Positions 9,809 to 21,341 of a stretch of 64,000 nucleotides of DNA are shown here, one piece after another. Within the stretch, counting starts at the first letter, position 1, and the number at the start of each line of letters is the position of its first letter. The translations under genes and the position numbers were made by a program. The notes beneath the pieces are model-generated. The model saw nothing but the letters and a program-made list of their open reading frames with translations. It made no database searches and was not told where the DNA came from. Origin of the DNA: Mesostigma viride (lineage: Eukaryota; Streptophyta; Mesostigmatophyceae; Mesostigmatales; Mesostigmataceae); NCBI GenBank assembly GCA_009746045.1, contig RPFO01001639.1:1-64000 (forward strand). Reading direction: 5' to 3'.

Positions 9809-10642
9809 CTAGACGATGGCAGGGGGCGCAGGCGCACTGATCACGTGCGTGGTGCCGCCATAACGTGCAGAAAAATAGCGAGATCTGCTGGGCAGGCCGA
9901 TGTCGATAGCTTGCGAAATCCTGGGCGATGACTGCCGAAAATTACATCAGCGTGTCCAACTACATGGCCCGTGCGTGCAATACAGCAATAGGTAGGCTGA
10001 AGAAAAGCAGATGCTGTAAAGGTGAGGTGCGGTACGCGTCAAGACGCAGTTGCAGGTTTGAGCTCCATCTCAATCCTTCCAGTGCTGGGCACCATCAAAC
10101 TGACAGTAGATCTATGTCGGTTGGCAAGCTAGTACAAGAGCTGAATGTGCACATGTAGGAACACACATGGCTCAATTAACACGGCTAACATACCCTTGTT
10201 TTTGTCATTTACAACTACCATGCATCCAGTTCTATGTGTATGCTTATGTGATCAGCATGATTACAAATTTAAGCCACAGAAAAAATTCCCACACGTGGAT
10301 GGGAAGACAAAAGGCCTACCTTGCTATCACATACTGAGCTGGCAGTACGTGGCTCCCATCCCCCTCACCACTGGCCATTCACCATCAGCTTCTTTTGGCC
10401 ACAAATTGATTGCCTAGAAAGGTGAATATCGACAAAACCTACTTTTGCCGAAACATTCTGTGGTACCGAGTGACCTATCGAGTGGCATGAGTAGCCGGAT
10501 CTAATGCATAAGCTTTGACCAGAAATTCATCAGTTCCCCTTGCCGCAAAAGTGAAACTAGAGATTATTTCAACGATAGCCTGGTTGGTATATAAAGGCCT
10601 CCAGCACATCACGTGACGCTGTCCACGGCTCAGCACATGTCC
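9809..10642. other. Non-coding stretch
   Basis: No coding-like frame, RNA gene or clear repeat was seen. The low-coordinate part may belong to the old LINE. The end near 10590 is the 3' flank of the LRR gene. Confidence 0.4.
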
Positions 10643-13177
10643 CTACCGCCGAATCGACACAGACTTTGCCCGTGCTGCCTGCAAACAGCTGTCCTCTACC
10701 TCGATGCCTCGAATGTCCAAATACTGGAGCTGGTCGCAGCATTCCGCGACCACTCTCAGCGAGCATCCGGTCATGCCGTCACACATGGCCACTTCCAGAT
10801 GCCGCAATTGTGGGCAGTTACGAGCAAACATGCTAATGCTGGCATCCGAGACATCCAGCCCCCACATGTTCAAATGCTGCAGCTGGCGGGAGTGCTGCGC
10901 CACCAGGCTAAGACTAGCATCCGTGACCCCCGTGCACCCACCCACATCCAGGTGCTGCAGTTGCCGACAGTCCCCCGCAACAAGCTGCATGCTGGCATCA
11001 GTCACACCCAAGCAACCCCCCACGTTCAAGTGCTTGAGCGCCTCACAGTGCCCCGCGATGATGCCTACACTGACATCCGTGACCCCCAGGCACCCGTGCA
11101 CGTTCACGTGCTCCAGCCACCGACAAGCCGCGCCGACCTTGCTCACGCTTGCGTCGGTAACCGCGGTGCAACCCCACACGCTGAGGTGGCGTAACCGCGG
11201 GCAGTGTCCCGCCAGCACACTGATGCTAGCGTCTGTCACGGCCGCGCAGCCCCACACGCTGAGATGCTGCAACCGCGGGCATGCCTCGCCCACGGCGGTA
11301 ATGCTCTTATCCGACACCCGGTGGCAGCTGCCCAGGTTGAGATACTGTAGGCCTGGGCAGCTTCGGGCGATGCATTCTATGCTGGCATCCGTGATGAAGT
11401 CGCACACGCCCACGTCGAGGTGCATCAGCCCTCTACATCCCCCGGCCACCTCGATAATGCTCGCGTCCGTGACACGGCTGCACTCGCTCACGTTCAGGTA
11501 CCGGAGCTGCGGGCACGACCGGCCCACCGCGGTGATGCTTGCATCTGTCACCCCGCAGCAACGGTGCACGCTCAGGTGCTTGAGGTTATGGCAGCAGGAC
11601 GCGAGAGAAGTCAAACTGGCGCCCGTAAGAAGCACCATCTTGTCCAAGTGGACGTGTTCCAAGGTGCTGGCGCTGGCTGATGACAGCGCCGACAGCGTGA
11701 CGTCGTCCAGGTCCCACTTTCCAGAGCCCAGCCGGCGGTTGTGTGTGCCAGCGCTAACGTTGGGGTCGTTGGGGGCGACAGGGCTCCGTTGGGGAGATGG
11801 TGGAACGGCTGCGGATGACTCCACCGGCCGAAGCCAGGCACAACACCCATAGAAACCAACACACTGCCCTGGCCCCACCCCTGAATAAAGACCAGCACCA
11901 CTCCCTGTTCCTGCTACCCCACAGCACCCTACAGCAACCCCACTTGCGCTCGTCCCTGCTCCTCCCTGCTGTGATACCGCTTCGCAGGGTGGCCCCTTGA
12001 CTAGTGACCCACGTCCCGATCCACCGCAACGTTCCGCCACCGCCTCGCCCGCGTCACCTTCCTCGGCCACGGACACGTGGGGGCCCTGGCGGCTCGACAG
12101 CAGCCGCACGCTAGAACACGTTGTGGCCAGCCAGCGCAGCGCCCCCCGCACGTCCCTCACCCCAGCGAGCGCGTCCGCGTCCAGCACCGGCTGCGCGGCC
12201 AGCGACTCGTCCACTGCGGCACGGAAGCAGCGGGAGAGGGCGCGCAGGCGCACACGCGCGGGGAGCCAGGTGACGTGTGAGAGCAGCTGCGCGCCAAGAC
12301 CAGGGACCTCGATGAGCTGCTGCAGGGACACGGGTGGCTTGTCGGGGGTGGTGAGCTCGGGGGGGGGCACGGAGCCCTCCATGATAGGTGGGCCCTGGTT
12401 GGGGTCCCGCACCAGATCCGCGCACGGGATGAGGCGGTCGGTCATGGATGGGCCACCCAACGACGGTGCTGCTGGCCTCGTCGCAGCTGGCTGCCCGTAG
12501 AGAGGGGCTGTACTCCTCCATTCGGGTGCGCATCGGGCAAGGCTATTGCTAAATGATGGGCCAATCAACAATGGGTTTGCCAATAATGGGTCTGGACGGC
12601 AGGGGTTAGAATCGCCCATCCCCACAGAGGAGGGGATTACGTTGCCCATCACCCCAGGCAGCAAGGGGTCATCGCCGCCCGATGCAGCAGGGGGAGGGTC
12701 CGCCGTGTCATGACGAGCGGGGACGAGGTTAGGACCGTCCGACCCAGTGGGGGAGGGGTCAGCACCACCTGGCCCAGCAGTGGGGAGGCCTGGCCTCACC
12801 GAGTAGTGGGAAAGCTGCGGATCGGGCCATCGTGGTTGGTCCGGGCATCCCTGGGCGTCTCCCTCCCCCTCCGGCTCATGCTGCTGTCTCGGTGGCGCCA
12901 GCTTGGGGTGCTGGTGGGGGAATTCCTGTGATTCTCCATCCCTGGCCGGGCCCCCCTGCGATGTCGGCTGCTCCAGCTCTTCCTGCTGGGTCCCAGGCGT
13001 CGCGAGTCCAGCCCCTTGTTGATGCCGTGTCAGCTGCTCCGGCTGGGCTGCCAGTGGTGGGTGCTCCGGTGGCTCAGGCGGCTCCGACGGCATGCTGGGG
13101 AGAGGAGGATGAGAAAACCTGATGGAAAAGAGGAGGATGGCAGCGACAAGGACGATGATGCCTCGTGCCGGCTGCAA
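10643..13177 (-). CDS. F-box-like leucine-rich repeat protein with N-terminal membrane anchor, 844 aa
   Basis: One uninterrupted frame. Residues 1-28 hold a basic start then a hydrophobic stretch (GIIVLVAAILLFSIRF), a signal anchor or signal peptide. Residues 30-280 are Pro/Gly/Ser-rich and low in complexity. Around 282-335 lies an F-box-like helical unit (LQQLIEVPGLGAQLLSHVTW with ARVRLRALSRCFR). From about 505 to 830 come some 13 cysteine-containing LRRs of the AMN1/FBXL type, each with CPQLRYLNV...C..VTDASI. F-box/LRR proteins select substrates for SCF ubiquitin ligases; a membrane anchor before the F-box is unusual. It is intronless while neighbouring genes are spliced. Start chosen at the first Met; a later Met at residue 29 would remove the anchor. 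Confidence 0.75.
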   Translation of the reverse strand: MQPARGIIVLVAAILLFSIRFSHPPLPSMPSEPPEPPEHPPLAAQPEQLTRHQQGAGLATPGTQQEELEQPTSQGGPARDGESQEFPHQHPKLAPPRQQHEPEGEGDAQGCPDQPRWPDPQLSHYSVRPGLPTAGPGGADPSPTGSDGPNLVPARHDTADPPPAASGGDDPLLPGVMGNVIPSSVGMGDSNPCRPDPLLANPLLIGPSFSNSLARCAPEWRSTAPLYGQPAATRPAAPSLGGPSMTDRLIPCADLVRDPNQGPPIMEGSVPPPELTTPDKPPVSLQQLIEVPGLGAQLLSHVTWLPARVRLRALSRCFRAAVDESLAAQPVLDADALAGVRDVRGALRWLATTCSSVRLLSSRQGPHVSVAEEGDAGEAVAERCGGSGRGSLVKGPPCEAVSQQGGAGTSASGVAVGCCGVAGTGSGAGLYSGVGPGQCVGFYGCCAWLRPVESSAAVPPSPQRSPVAPNDPNVSAGTHNRRLGSGKWDLDDVTLSALSSASASTLEHVHLDKMVLLTGASLTSLASCCHNLKHLSVHRCCGVTDASITAVGRSCPQLRYLNVSECSRVTDASIIEVAGGCRGLMHLDVGVCDFITDASIECIARSCPGLQYLNLGSCHRVSDKSITAVGEACPRLQHLSVWGCAAVTDASISVLAGHCPRLRHLSVWGCTAVTDASVSKVGAACRWLEHVNVHGCLGVTDVSVGIIAGHCEALKHLNVGGCLGVTDASMQLVAGDCRQLQHLDVGGCTGVTDASLSLVAQHSRQLQHLNMWGLDVSDASISMFARNCPQLRHLEVAMCDGMTGCSLRVVAECCDQLQYLDIRGIEVEDSCLQAARAKSVSIRR

Positions 13178-15105
13178 GAATTCACTGGTGGTGCTTAACC
13201 GTGAATAGTTAAGAGTTGAACGTGGGATCCTGCATCACTAAGATATTTGCCAACATCCAGGCAGGAGCATGTGGCATGCATGGCGGCATGCCGAGGTACT
13301 GTGGCTGGCTATCTAACGGTCCAGGTATATGAGTAGAGAGGCTATCGTGACCATCTGTCCGCTAAGGCATATGCAGGGGGCTCATGGGCATGCTGCAGGG
13401 AGATGGCTGGGATCCGTGAAGGGTATAAGCCACTAGGGGCACGGTATCACTGCGATCTCATTTGCTGCAAGTTACATGGCGTAATCCTGGAGCCGGGGCC
13501 TTTGAGGTGATTGATGGCGTGTCAATCGTTCTGCGTCCGCAGGCGAAGCACGCCCCCAGATACCCTGTCAGCCGCGGCTGATGCAAGGAGCAGACTGCGC
13601 GCCAGCAAGGGCGAAAGATAAACACGAACATGATTCGAGACGCCGTGTGCCAAGGTAACACGCTCGCGTCAGCGTCGATCATCGCATGCCAGGGCAGCGC
13701 GAACTAATGACAAGAGTGTGCATGGTGGGCGCTCTTCATTCACCTGGTGCACTGGCCTCGCGGCAAGGTAGCAAGGTCGCTCGATAGCACTGCATAACTT
13801 GCACGATACTAGCACAACAAGCTGGGCAGCCACGGAAACCAGAAAATGGCAGGCGGTGTGTGTAATAGCCCAGGAATTGTGATGTATCTACCTTGGGCTG
13901 TCGCCGGCACTTACCCAAGCCTACACGTGCAAAGGCACCAGCTGGATCGGTTTCATGCGTCCTCCTCACACCCAGGCGGCTACCTTGCCAGCTTCACAAA
14001 ATTCCCCTTCGTACGATGAAATTATTGAATTTCCCAACGTGACCTGGCCTGCCTCGTTCAATGCGCTGTCATTTCTTAGGCAATTCTTCTGACAGGACGG
14101 TGGAAAAGACTCCAGGGGTCAATGCCAGACGAACATTCTTCCAGTGCGCGTGTGCAACGATTGCGTAGAGCCTTGGTAAAACAAGGGCGAAGCTAGAAAT
14201 TGAAACGCGAAGCTAAACAACACCGTCAGCAGGCAACCGACTACAGTAATTACTCACTAATTTGGCATCGGATTCGATAATGGCCCTAAAAGAATGACCA
14301 TGTGATTTTGTGGTGCTAGCCTGGTGCTAGTGGCAAACTCGCGACAACGCGTTAGGCCTGCTGGCTTGCTAAGGCTACGCCGCTCTTATGCTGCCGGAGA
14401 ACCCCAATGACGAAGGCCGATGATTGTCATTTGTCGCAGTATTGTCGCGGCCTGTCGCGGCCTGATGTGCCCTGGCTACAGTAATACGATGAGGATTTAG
14501 GGAAAAGTATTCTAATTTCTATGTACCTCAACAGGTAGATAGTGTTCTGGGAGTTCATGATGTACTGGGTCGGAACTCGGATTAGGCAAGGACATGAATG
14601 CGCAGCCTATCTACCTTCAAGCACTGAGCAGCGTGCTAGATGCTCCCGGCTCTACAGTACTGCTTTTGTAAACCGGGCATCTGAGAGAGGTGTGACGACT
14701 GACGGGTACCGTAATTTTAGGGGTTTGGCATGTGAAGCTGCCACGTGGGCATCAGGAATTGCGTCTGCCATCAATAATTGCTGCATACCCCCGGCAAACC
14801 TACATATGCGTGGGCTCAAATTTGATAATGAGACATCTTGCAACAAGTAGTTCCGCCGCAATCCCAGAGAAGTGGGGTAAATGACCGCGTAACCAAGCAC
14901 TGCCCTTATGTCGAAGCGAATGCCGAAATTCGTTGGGTTAATCGATGGTAGCGCCTTCTCGAATTAACTTGTGTGCCTAGCGATAGGCAGTTCGACGCAT
15001 TGCACTAAATGTCTGAGCAGCAGCATTGTCACTAGATTTTTCTAAAACGTAGACTGATGATAGCTGAGGATAATTACCCGCATACGTAATAGCATAAGCA
15101 AGGAT
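13178..15105. other. Intergenic stretch without a visible gene
   Basis: Only short, non-conserved frames are present on either strand. No telomere motif, LINE end or satellite is seen. It separates two genes transcribed away from each other (LRR gene minus, next gene plus) and so should hold both promoters. Confidence 0.5.
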
Positions 15106-18100
15106 GTGAGTCCTGCTTTTGACCATGGTTGGCTCGCAATGCCGGAGACCTCCGCGGGATCGGCGTCGAGCTCTCGGCAAAAAATCAAGGCAGAGTATTT
15201 AAAGGAACACAATGTGGAAAGGACGCTGGCAGTTGCTATTGCCGACGTAATCTCTCGGCAAGAAATATCGTGGAACCCGTACTTTGCCATTGCCGAATCT
15301 GTTACCTTGTTAAGCGGACATGCCGCACCGGACGACATCTTCAAGCGGAGCAATGACGAGCTATTTCAAGCATGGCTTGATGCAGGCATCGAGGTTGCCC
15401 ACCGGCGCACATTCCTCTGCACCCTTTCAGGTTCGGCACACGCCTGGGGTCTCCCACATCTCCTCGTCGCCATCGACCCACGTGGCATCGAGCTTCTCTG
15501 GCAACTTCTAAGCAGCGCGCCCAGTGCATTTTTCCCGCCCGCAAGGAAGCGGACCGCGCTCTTCCCCCCCAAGAAGCTTCGTTCTGGCCAAATTATCGGT
15601 GCCATCGAAGCGAGGCTGCTTCCCTCACTATCTTCCGACAGCCATGCCTTGTTCTGGAGACCTGATGGCCCGCCCGAGCATGCCCCCACCCAGTTCCCAG
15701 CCAGCCTGTCCACCGGCTGTGAAGCCGTACTCTACGGGCCCGACCTGGACGATGCGCTGGACCGATTCCTCGACATGGTCCTTGATGACACGCTTAAGAT
15801 AGCCGGCCGAAAGCTGACAGCACGCTCCGCAGTGAGACATGATGAGGACGACCAAGCCCAAGGGCTAAGCCTGGTGTTGGGCGTGGAGCTGGAAGGGGGG
15901 TACACCTCCCGGAGCGACCTCACGTCGGGCGAACACGAGTTTTGGAGTCTGGATCAGATCTGTGAGCAACCGCTACGCTTTCAGGGTGAGCATGAATCGG
16001 TGTATAAGAGAGACGTGTTGTTGGAGACTGGAACTCCTCTTTGATGGCGCTGGGTTGCCCACCCCTGCTCCCCCACCCCTGCTTGCCCACCCCTGCTTGC
16101 CCACCCCTGCTCCCCCACCCCTGCTTGCCCACCCCTGCTCGCCCACCCCTGCTCGCCTACCCCTGCTCCCCAACCCCTGCTCCCCCACCCCTCTTGCCCA
16201 CCCCTGCTCGCCCACCCCTGCTCGCCCACCCCTGCTTGCCCACCCTGCGTGCCCACCCCTGCTCGCCCACCCCTGCTTGCCCACCCCTGCTTGCCCACCC
16301 CTGCTTGCCGACCCCTGCTCGCCCACCCCTGCTCGCCCTAGAAAGGCAAATACAGCGCCTTATAACAGGGGTTGCACAACAGGGGTCGCCTTGCCAAGTG
16401 CTTGCCCACCCCTGCTGTGCTCACAGGGGCAGTTATTTGCTCCGTTTGGCGATAATTATGTTAGGGCCCATGGACCCACGTGGTCGCCCTGCCCTGTCAT
16501 TGGCTCATGGGAAAAGGTCTGTCGTGTATTTCCTCTTTACCTGATTCTCCTTTCCAGACGCATCTCCTTGTCTTCATTCCTCACCAGAGGCACCTTCGCA
16601 CCTTTGTTCACTACTTGGGCCCCTGGTTGCCTCCAATTCGAAACCACTCGTACATGCATCACGGCCAGCTGCCCTGCGACTCGCCACAGTCGGCCACCGC
16701 CACGCCCGTTTGCACACGATTCTGGCGCTACGCACCCCATGGGGCACCAGCCAGCATGACCATGGCAGCCGGCACAGCAATCCCTTCCACTCTAGCTATG
16801 CTCCAGGGACTGCTAGGGGCCTGCCCGGGTTCCCCTCTCGAGGCTTCCCATCAAGTAGCCTTGGTGGAGCGTGGGGGGATGGAGCCCAAAGGGGCCCGGG
16901 TGGGGGGGATGTATTGCCATGGGATATCGCCACATCAGCATACCTGTCGCTGCAGGGGCGGCGCTTTGTGCGGGCATCCAAACGGTACACGTTCCATTTC
17001 GTGCGCCGAGGGGGCACGGTGGAGAAACAGGCGGGTCAGCTGGCGGGTCAGCTGGAGCGTGCAGTGACGTTTGCCAGCCTGCCCTTTGAGGCGCTCTACC
17101 GCGGCGTGTTCCTCGACGCCGGAAGTGCCAAGCGCTACGTGGCGCTCTTTGGTGAGGGCAAGCGGTTATGCTGGCGCACTTTGGTGAGAAGCAATTGTTG
17201 AGTTCATGGAGCGCTGGTTGCTAGACTAAAATGGGGAGCATCCTGAAGGCATGGTGGGCCTTGGAGTGTGTGTTTTTTTTACAATTACCCCCCAAAACTC
17301 CTGCCTTCAATGGTGCCACTATACCGCTTTGCATACAGCCAGCCAGGCCTAATGCCAGAAAGCAAATGAGGCTTTGCGGTTTGTCCCTATTGTCATGCAT
17401 GTGGTGCAACCAGTTGTTGACCCCTGACGTTGCAGGTAGAGGCAAGGCCAGGGCCGAAACCTTGCCTCTGCGCAGAAACGTATAAGCACCATGCCAGATG
17501 CGCCGGAGGATTGCTCGGAGCCGACCGAGTTGAACTTGCAAGCTGCTTTTATGGGGCAGCGAGCCTACAAGGGGAATCATTCCCCTTCATTGTTACCTTC
17601 TCTCCTGCCCCCTCCCCCCTTTCCCCCTCCCCTCCCCCCATTCTCCCTCCCCCACACACATTTTCCCTCCCTTCCCCGGCCCCTTTTCCCCCCCCCCCCC
17701 CCCATTTTCCATTCGTATCTCCCGTCGTCACTCTGGTTCTGTTCCCCCTTGTTCAAATGGCCTCCGCCTTGTGCCCTTTGTCCTGTTCCACGGACCTTAC
17801 TCCGCCGCCTGCCATTTGTCCTACGTTGGTCGTTAACCCTGCCCAACTCTGCCCCGCCTGATCGTTGCCTCCCTGCGCTGCTTGCGGATGCCCCCTCCCC
17901 AGGCAACGCGCTGACAACCCTGTCATCCGCAGCCCTCGAGCCGGCCCTTTCCGTGATGCGGCAGCAGCTAGTGGAGGCGTGGACCAGTGGCAGTCGAGGG
18001 CACGGGGCGGGCATGGCTGACGCGACCACGGACGCCCGCGGGGTGCCAGGTGGCAGTAACGCTGGTGGTGGTGCGGAGCAAGGTTCCGAGCAGGGCCGTG

Positions 18101-21032
18101 TGGCGGACCAGGACAGGTTCACGAGCTGCCCTCCTCGCCATCATCCTCAGCCGGACCATGAGACATTGCTGCTGTCGACCGCACCGTCCCTCCTGGCCCT
18201 GCTCCTGCTCACAGCAGCGGCCGACCCGTATCGGGGCCGGTGGAGGCCGTGGGCACTGGGGGCCAGCGGCAGGCAGCGGTGGGCACGGCAGGAGCCGCCT
18301 GTGGGAACCGGGGGCGCCCCGAGCGTGCCAGCGGTGGCGCCACCAGGGGCCAGCGTCGGGGATCCGCCCGCTGGCGTAGCTGCATCCCTTGCGCCGCGTG
18401 ATGGTTCAGCTCGGGGAAGAATCACTCCCGCAGCAGATGGGCACGTGCCGGGGAAGGGCGCGGTTCCAAGCCCTGCCCTGGATGCAGGGAGAGATCCGGG
18501 AAGCACGTCCGCAGAGAGCACGAACGACCAGGGTCCCAACGAGGGAGCCGGGGATGGCCCAACAACCAAGGATAGTGGCACCGCGGATGGCAGTGCTAGT
18601 GGCACAGCGAGGGGGGGGGCGGATGGGTCGGTGCCCGGGGCCCCTGGGAATGCTGCCCAGGGTCCCACGGACCCCGCCGCTGGAGGACCATCCCAGGATA
18701 CGTTGGCGCAGGGGGGGGCGGATGGTAATGGGAACGGCCAAGGTTTGCAAGTGGTGAAAATTGAGGGGGGCAAGCCGGCGGCTGTAAGCACTGCCGGTAC
18801 CACGGGCACCACTGTGGGTTTGCCTGCGGGAGGACCGTCCCCTGCTGCGCCTGTTGTTTCCCCTGCCGAGCCCACAACGAAAAACACAGCAAAAGCATCG
18901 CGGGGTAAGACCAGCAAGATCGTTGCAGGCGACAGCCTAGCGTCACCCCGCCGTGGAAAGGCCGCCAAGGAATCGTTAGAGGGGTTGCCCGCAATGGAAC
19001 ACGAGGGCGCGGCGGAGGAGCAACGCATGTTGCCAGAGGAGGCGGGCGGGATCGCTGCCGTGCTGCGATTGGTCCACGGGGGCGGGGCCGTGTCCCTGTG
19101 GGTGGCTGAAGAGTGCGGTGTGCTTGCGGAAGTGATGGTCCATGTGGGTGTGCTGGCACAGGCAGCCGGTGGGCCTTATACTGGCGACTTTGTGGACATG
19201 GTCAGCGGTTTTGTGCCTCGTAACAGGGGAATGGGGGCGCAGGCGCACAGCTTTGTGCATGGGGATGGTGAGGGGGCCAGGAAGGTCCGTTGGGGTAAAC
19301 AAGCAAATAATGGAAGTAGGGGACATGCTGGCACTTTTAAAGGGGGAGATGGAGGTGTTCTTGATAGTGCAGAGGATGGTATTAGCAGCAGCAAGTTGGT
19401 GACCCCCGTTGGGGAGGGCGGCGGTGCAGAGCCCCGCCGAAAAGCGGATCATGGCCTGGCACGGCCTTTCATCACGGTGAGCCATGGGGATGAGCTGGCC
19501 CCAGGGGGGAGCGGGTGGAAGCATTACAACGGCGACGCCCTGCGCATGCTCCTGGTGGCCAGCCACCACTACGCGGAGCTGCGACGCGCACGGCTGCCGT
19601 CTCTACTGCGGGACCCCGCGGTTCTCTCCCCCCTGCACGTGGACGACCTGAACCTGCCAGGGTGTGCAGGCTCCCCGTGGGAGGCGGCGAGCGAGCGAGC
19701 GGGCGTCCAGGGGGTGACCGGTGGCGGGAGGGTGCCTCAGGTCGCTGGGTTCGGCTCACGGGATCATGACCCGGATTCCGTGTTCATGCCAGCAAGAATG
19801 GGCTCGCTGGATTCAGTCTGTTGGCCAAAGCACGGTGTGGCATGGCATGCGTTGAGCTACTACCTGGCGCGCCTGGAGCGTGCATCATCTCCGTTTGTCC
19901 TGTTGGAAGCGGGGGGTGAGGCCGTGGGGGCGGATGCAGAGGCATGGGCCGCACGGGAGCTGCCGCCGCTTCTGCTGCCGACCGACGCAAGTCTGTCAGG
20001 TATTCTTAGAAGACCCATGAATAGGATTATGTTGACTGGTGTTCTTAGAAGACCCATGAATAGGATTATGGTGACTGGTGTTCTTAGAAGACCCATGAAT
20101 AGGATTATGGTGACTGGTGTTCTTAGAAGACCCATGAATAGGATTATGGTGACTGGTGTTCTTAGAAGACCCATGAATAGGATTATGGTGACTGGTGTTC
20201 TTATTAGAACGCTCCTCCTGCCGACAAGGCAAGCCTGTCAAGTGTCAGTTATTCGAGTAACGACCCTATGCATGCTTATTCTGCATTCTGGCTAATTTTC
20301 ATTAGACCGAGCATGGTAGGCACTCTGTGCACTTAGCCTGCATCCGCATCCTTGGTGGCAGTCTCACTGGTCAGTTGGTCATGCTTGTCTGCTGTACTCC
20401 AAGGCTTCTGCTTGCTTTCTCCTGCTTGACAGCTCCTGACCGCGCCTTCTAGTTTGCTCCCGCTGGGTTGCCAGTGGTTGATTGTTCCTGGTCAGTTGCC
20501 CCTGCTTGTTGCGCGTCGCTGACCGCGCCTGATAGGTTGCTCCCGCTGGGCTGCGTTGGTTGACAAGGCCGGTGACCCGAACCCTAAACCCTAGACCCTA
20601 AGCCCTGAACCCTGAACCCTGAACCCTAAACCTGCTGTGCTTGGTTGCCCTCGGTTGGCTGCTCCCTAGTCAGCATGGCGGTACGAGCTGGCAGATGCCC
20701 CCCTTCCCCACAGGCAGCCATGTGCTGGATGCGACAACTACTGTGGATGCCCAGGGTCGCTTTGTGTTGGTGGGCTGTTTCCTAACAACGTCAATTCAGG
20801 GTTGTAATGCGATTGCGACTTTGGGGTGAGGTTTGGCACAGCTTTGTTCATTGCTTCCCGCATAGCTCCTGTGATCGCGCTTCTGCAATACACGACGGCT
20901 GGTCTAGCAGAGATGGGGCACCTGCAGATGTTAATGCAGCAATCCGCACAGGCCAGAAATCTGGGGTGGTTCCGAGGTGGAATCGAGCGCGGCCGGCTCT
21001 ACCGTGTTGCATCGTGGGGGAGGAGTGCATGA
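15106..21032 (+). CDS. Large spliced gene, possibly enolase-4-like with DPY-30/RIIa-like start
   Basis: Exons deduced from frame and splice phase: 15106-15985, 16558-17151, 17903-19999, about 20714 onward, and a last one ending near 21032; donors GTGAGC, GTGAGG and GTATTC, acceptors CCAG and CACAG. The phases of the first three junctions agree. Residues about 29-72 (YLKEHNVERTLAVAIADV and WNPYFAIAES) resemble the DPY-30/RIIa dimerisation-type helix pair that also opens the flagellar enolase-like protein ENO4. The predicted C-terminus has FRGGIERGRLYR, like the enolase GG..RGER segment. Between them lie long Gly/Pro/Ala-rich stretches. The enolase link is weak and inferred; 17491-17902, although open, is intron by splice phase. 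The last junction is not settled. Confidence 0.5.
16054..16339. repeat. 15-bp minisatellite in intron 1
   Basis: About 19 tandem units of CCCACCCCTGCTYGC with small length changes. It lies between the donor at 15985 and the acceptor at 16557, so the open frames across it are not expected to be translated. Confidence 0.85.
17164..17194 (+). repeat. Copy of exon 2 end plus donor site inside intron 2
   Basis: CTGGCGCACTTTGGTGAG (17171-17188) repeats the real exon end and donor GTGGCGCTCTTTGGTGAG (17139-17156), 32 nt downstream. The second GT would be a usable alternative donor. Confidence 0.7.
17580..17720 (+). repeat. C/T-rich tract in intron 2
   Basis: An almost pure CCCTCC/CCCCTTT stretch ending in a run of C. 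It lies upstream of the acceptor at 17902 and is too far to be its own pyrimidine tract. Confidence 0.6.
20000..20204 (+). repeat. 39-bp tandem repeat starting at the intron 3 donor
   Basis: Five units. The first begins with the donor itself (GGTATTCTTAGAAG); the others begin GGTGTTCTTAGAAG and continue with CCCATGAATAGGATTATG. Each unit thus carries a new GT start like the donor. Confidence 0.9.
20212..20254 (+). repeat. Copy of exon 3 end inside intron 3
   Basis: CTGCCGACAAGGCAAGCCTG with TCAG TTATTC (20218-20254) repeats the exon 3 end and donor CTGCCGACCGACGCAAGTCT with GTCAG GTATTC (19975-20005), just past the 39-bp array. Confidence 0.6.
20576..20632 (-). repeat. Interstitial telomere-like CCCTAAA repeats
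   Basis: About eight degenerate units (CCCTAAA, CCCTAGA, CCCTAAG, CCCTGAA) lie in an intron of the preceding gene, in the orientation opposite to those at 6272. Confidence 0.8.
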
Positions 21033-21341
21033 TCTGGTGAGAGGTGGCGTGGGATAGAGCTTAATAATAAACTCTTAGTTCTGTATGGGTACAGAGCTGA
21101 AGTAAACAACTAGGTGAGCATTGGGCATGGGCCAGCAAAATCTTCTTGGCTTGGGTACACGTGCTAATTAATTCATTCATTAAGTAATATAAAGATCAGG
21201 GCCCCGTTGGTCCCCAACCGCCGGAAGTGGTCATCGACTGTTGAATGCGTGTGCCATGCCTGGAACGTGCCTGGAATGCGTGTGCCATGTGGCATTTTAT
21301 GACTCGGCCACGTCGGCCCATCCCGTCCCGCAGCGTTACGG

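Noticed and set aside
15962-16544. Pro/Leu- and Gly-rich frames across 16054-16339 on both strands
   Set aside because: They come from the 15-bp minisatellite inside intron 1.
17491-17902. N-terminal 137 residues of the 934-codon frame ending at 20295
   Set aside because: Pro-rich translation of a C/T tract. Donor at 17151 and acceptor at 17902 join in phase, so this is intron; the end past 19999 is intronic 39-bp repeat.
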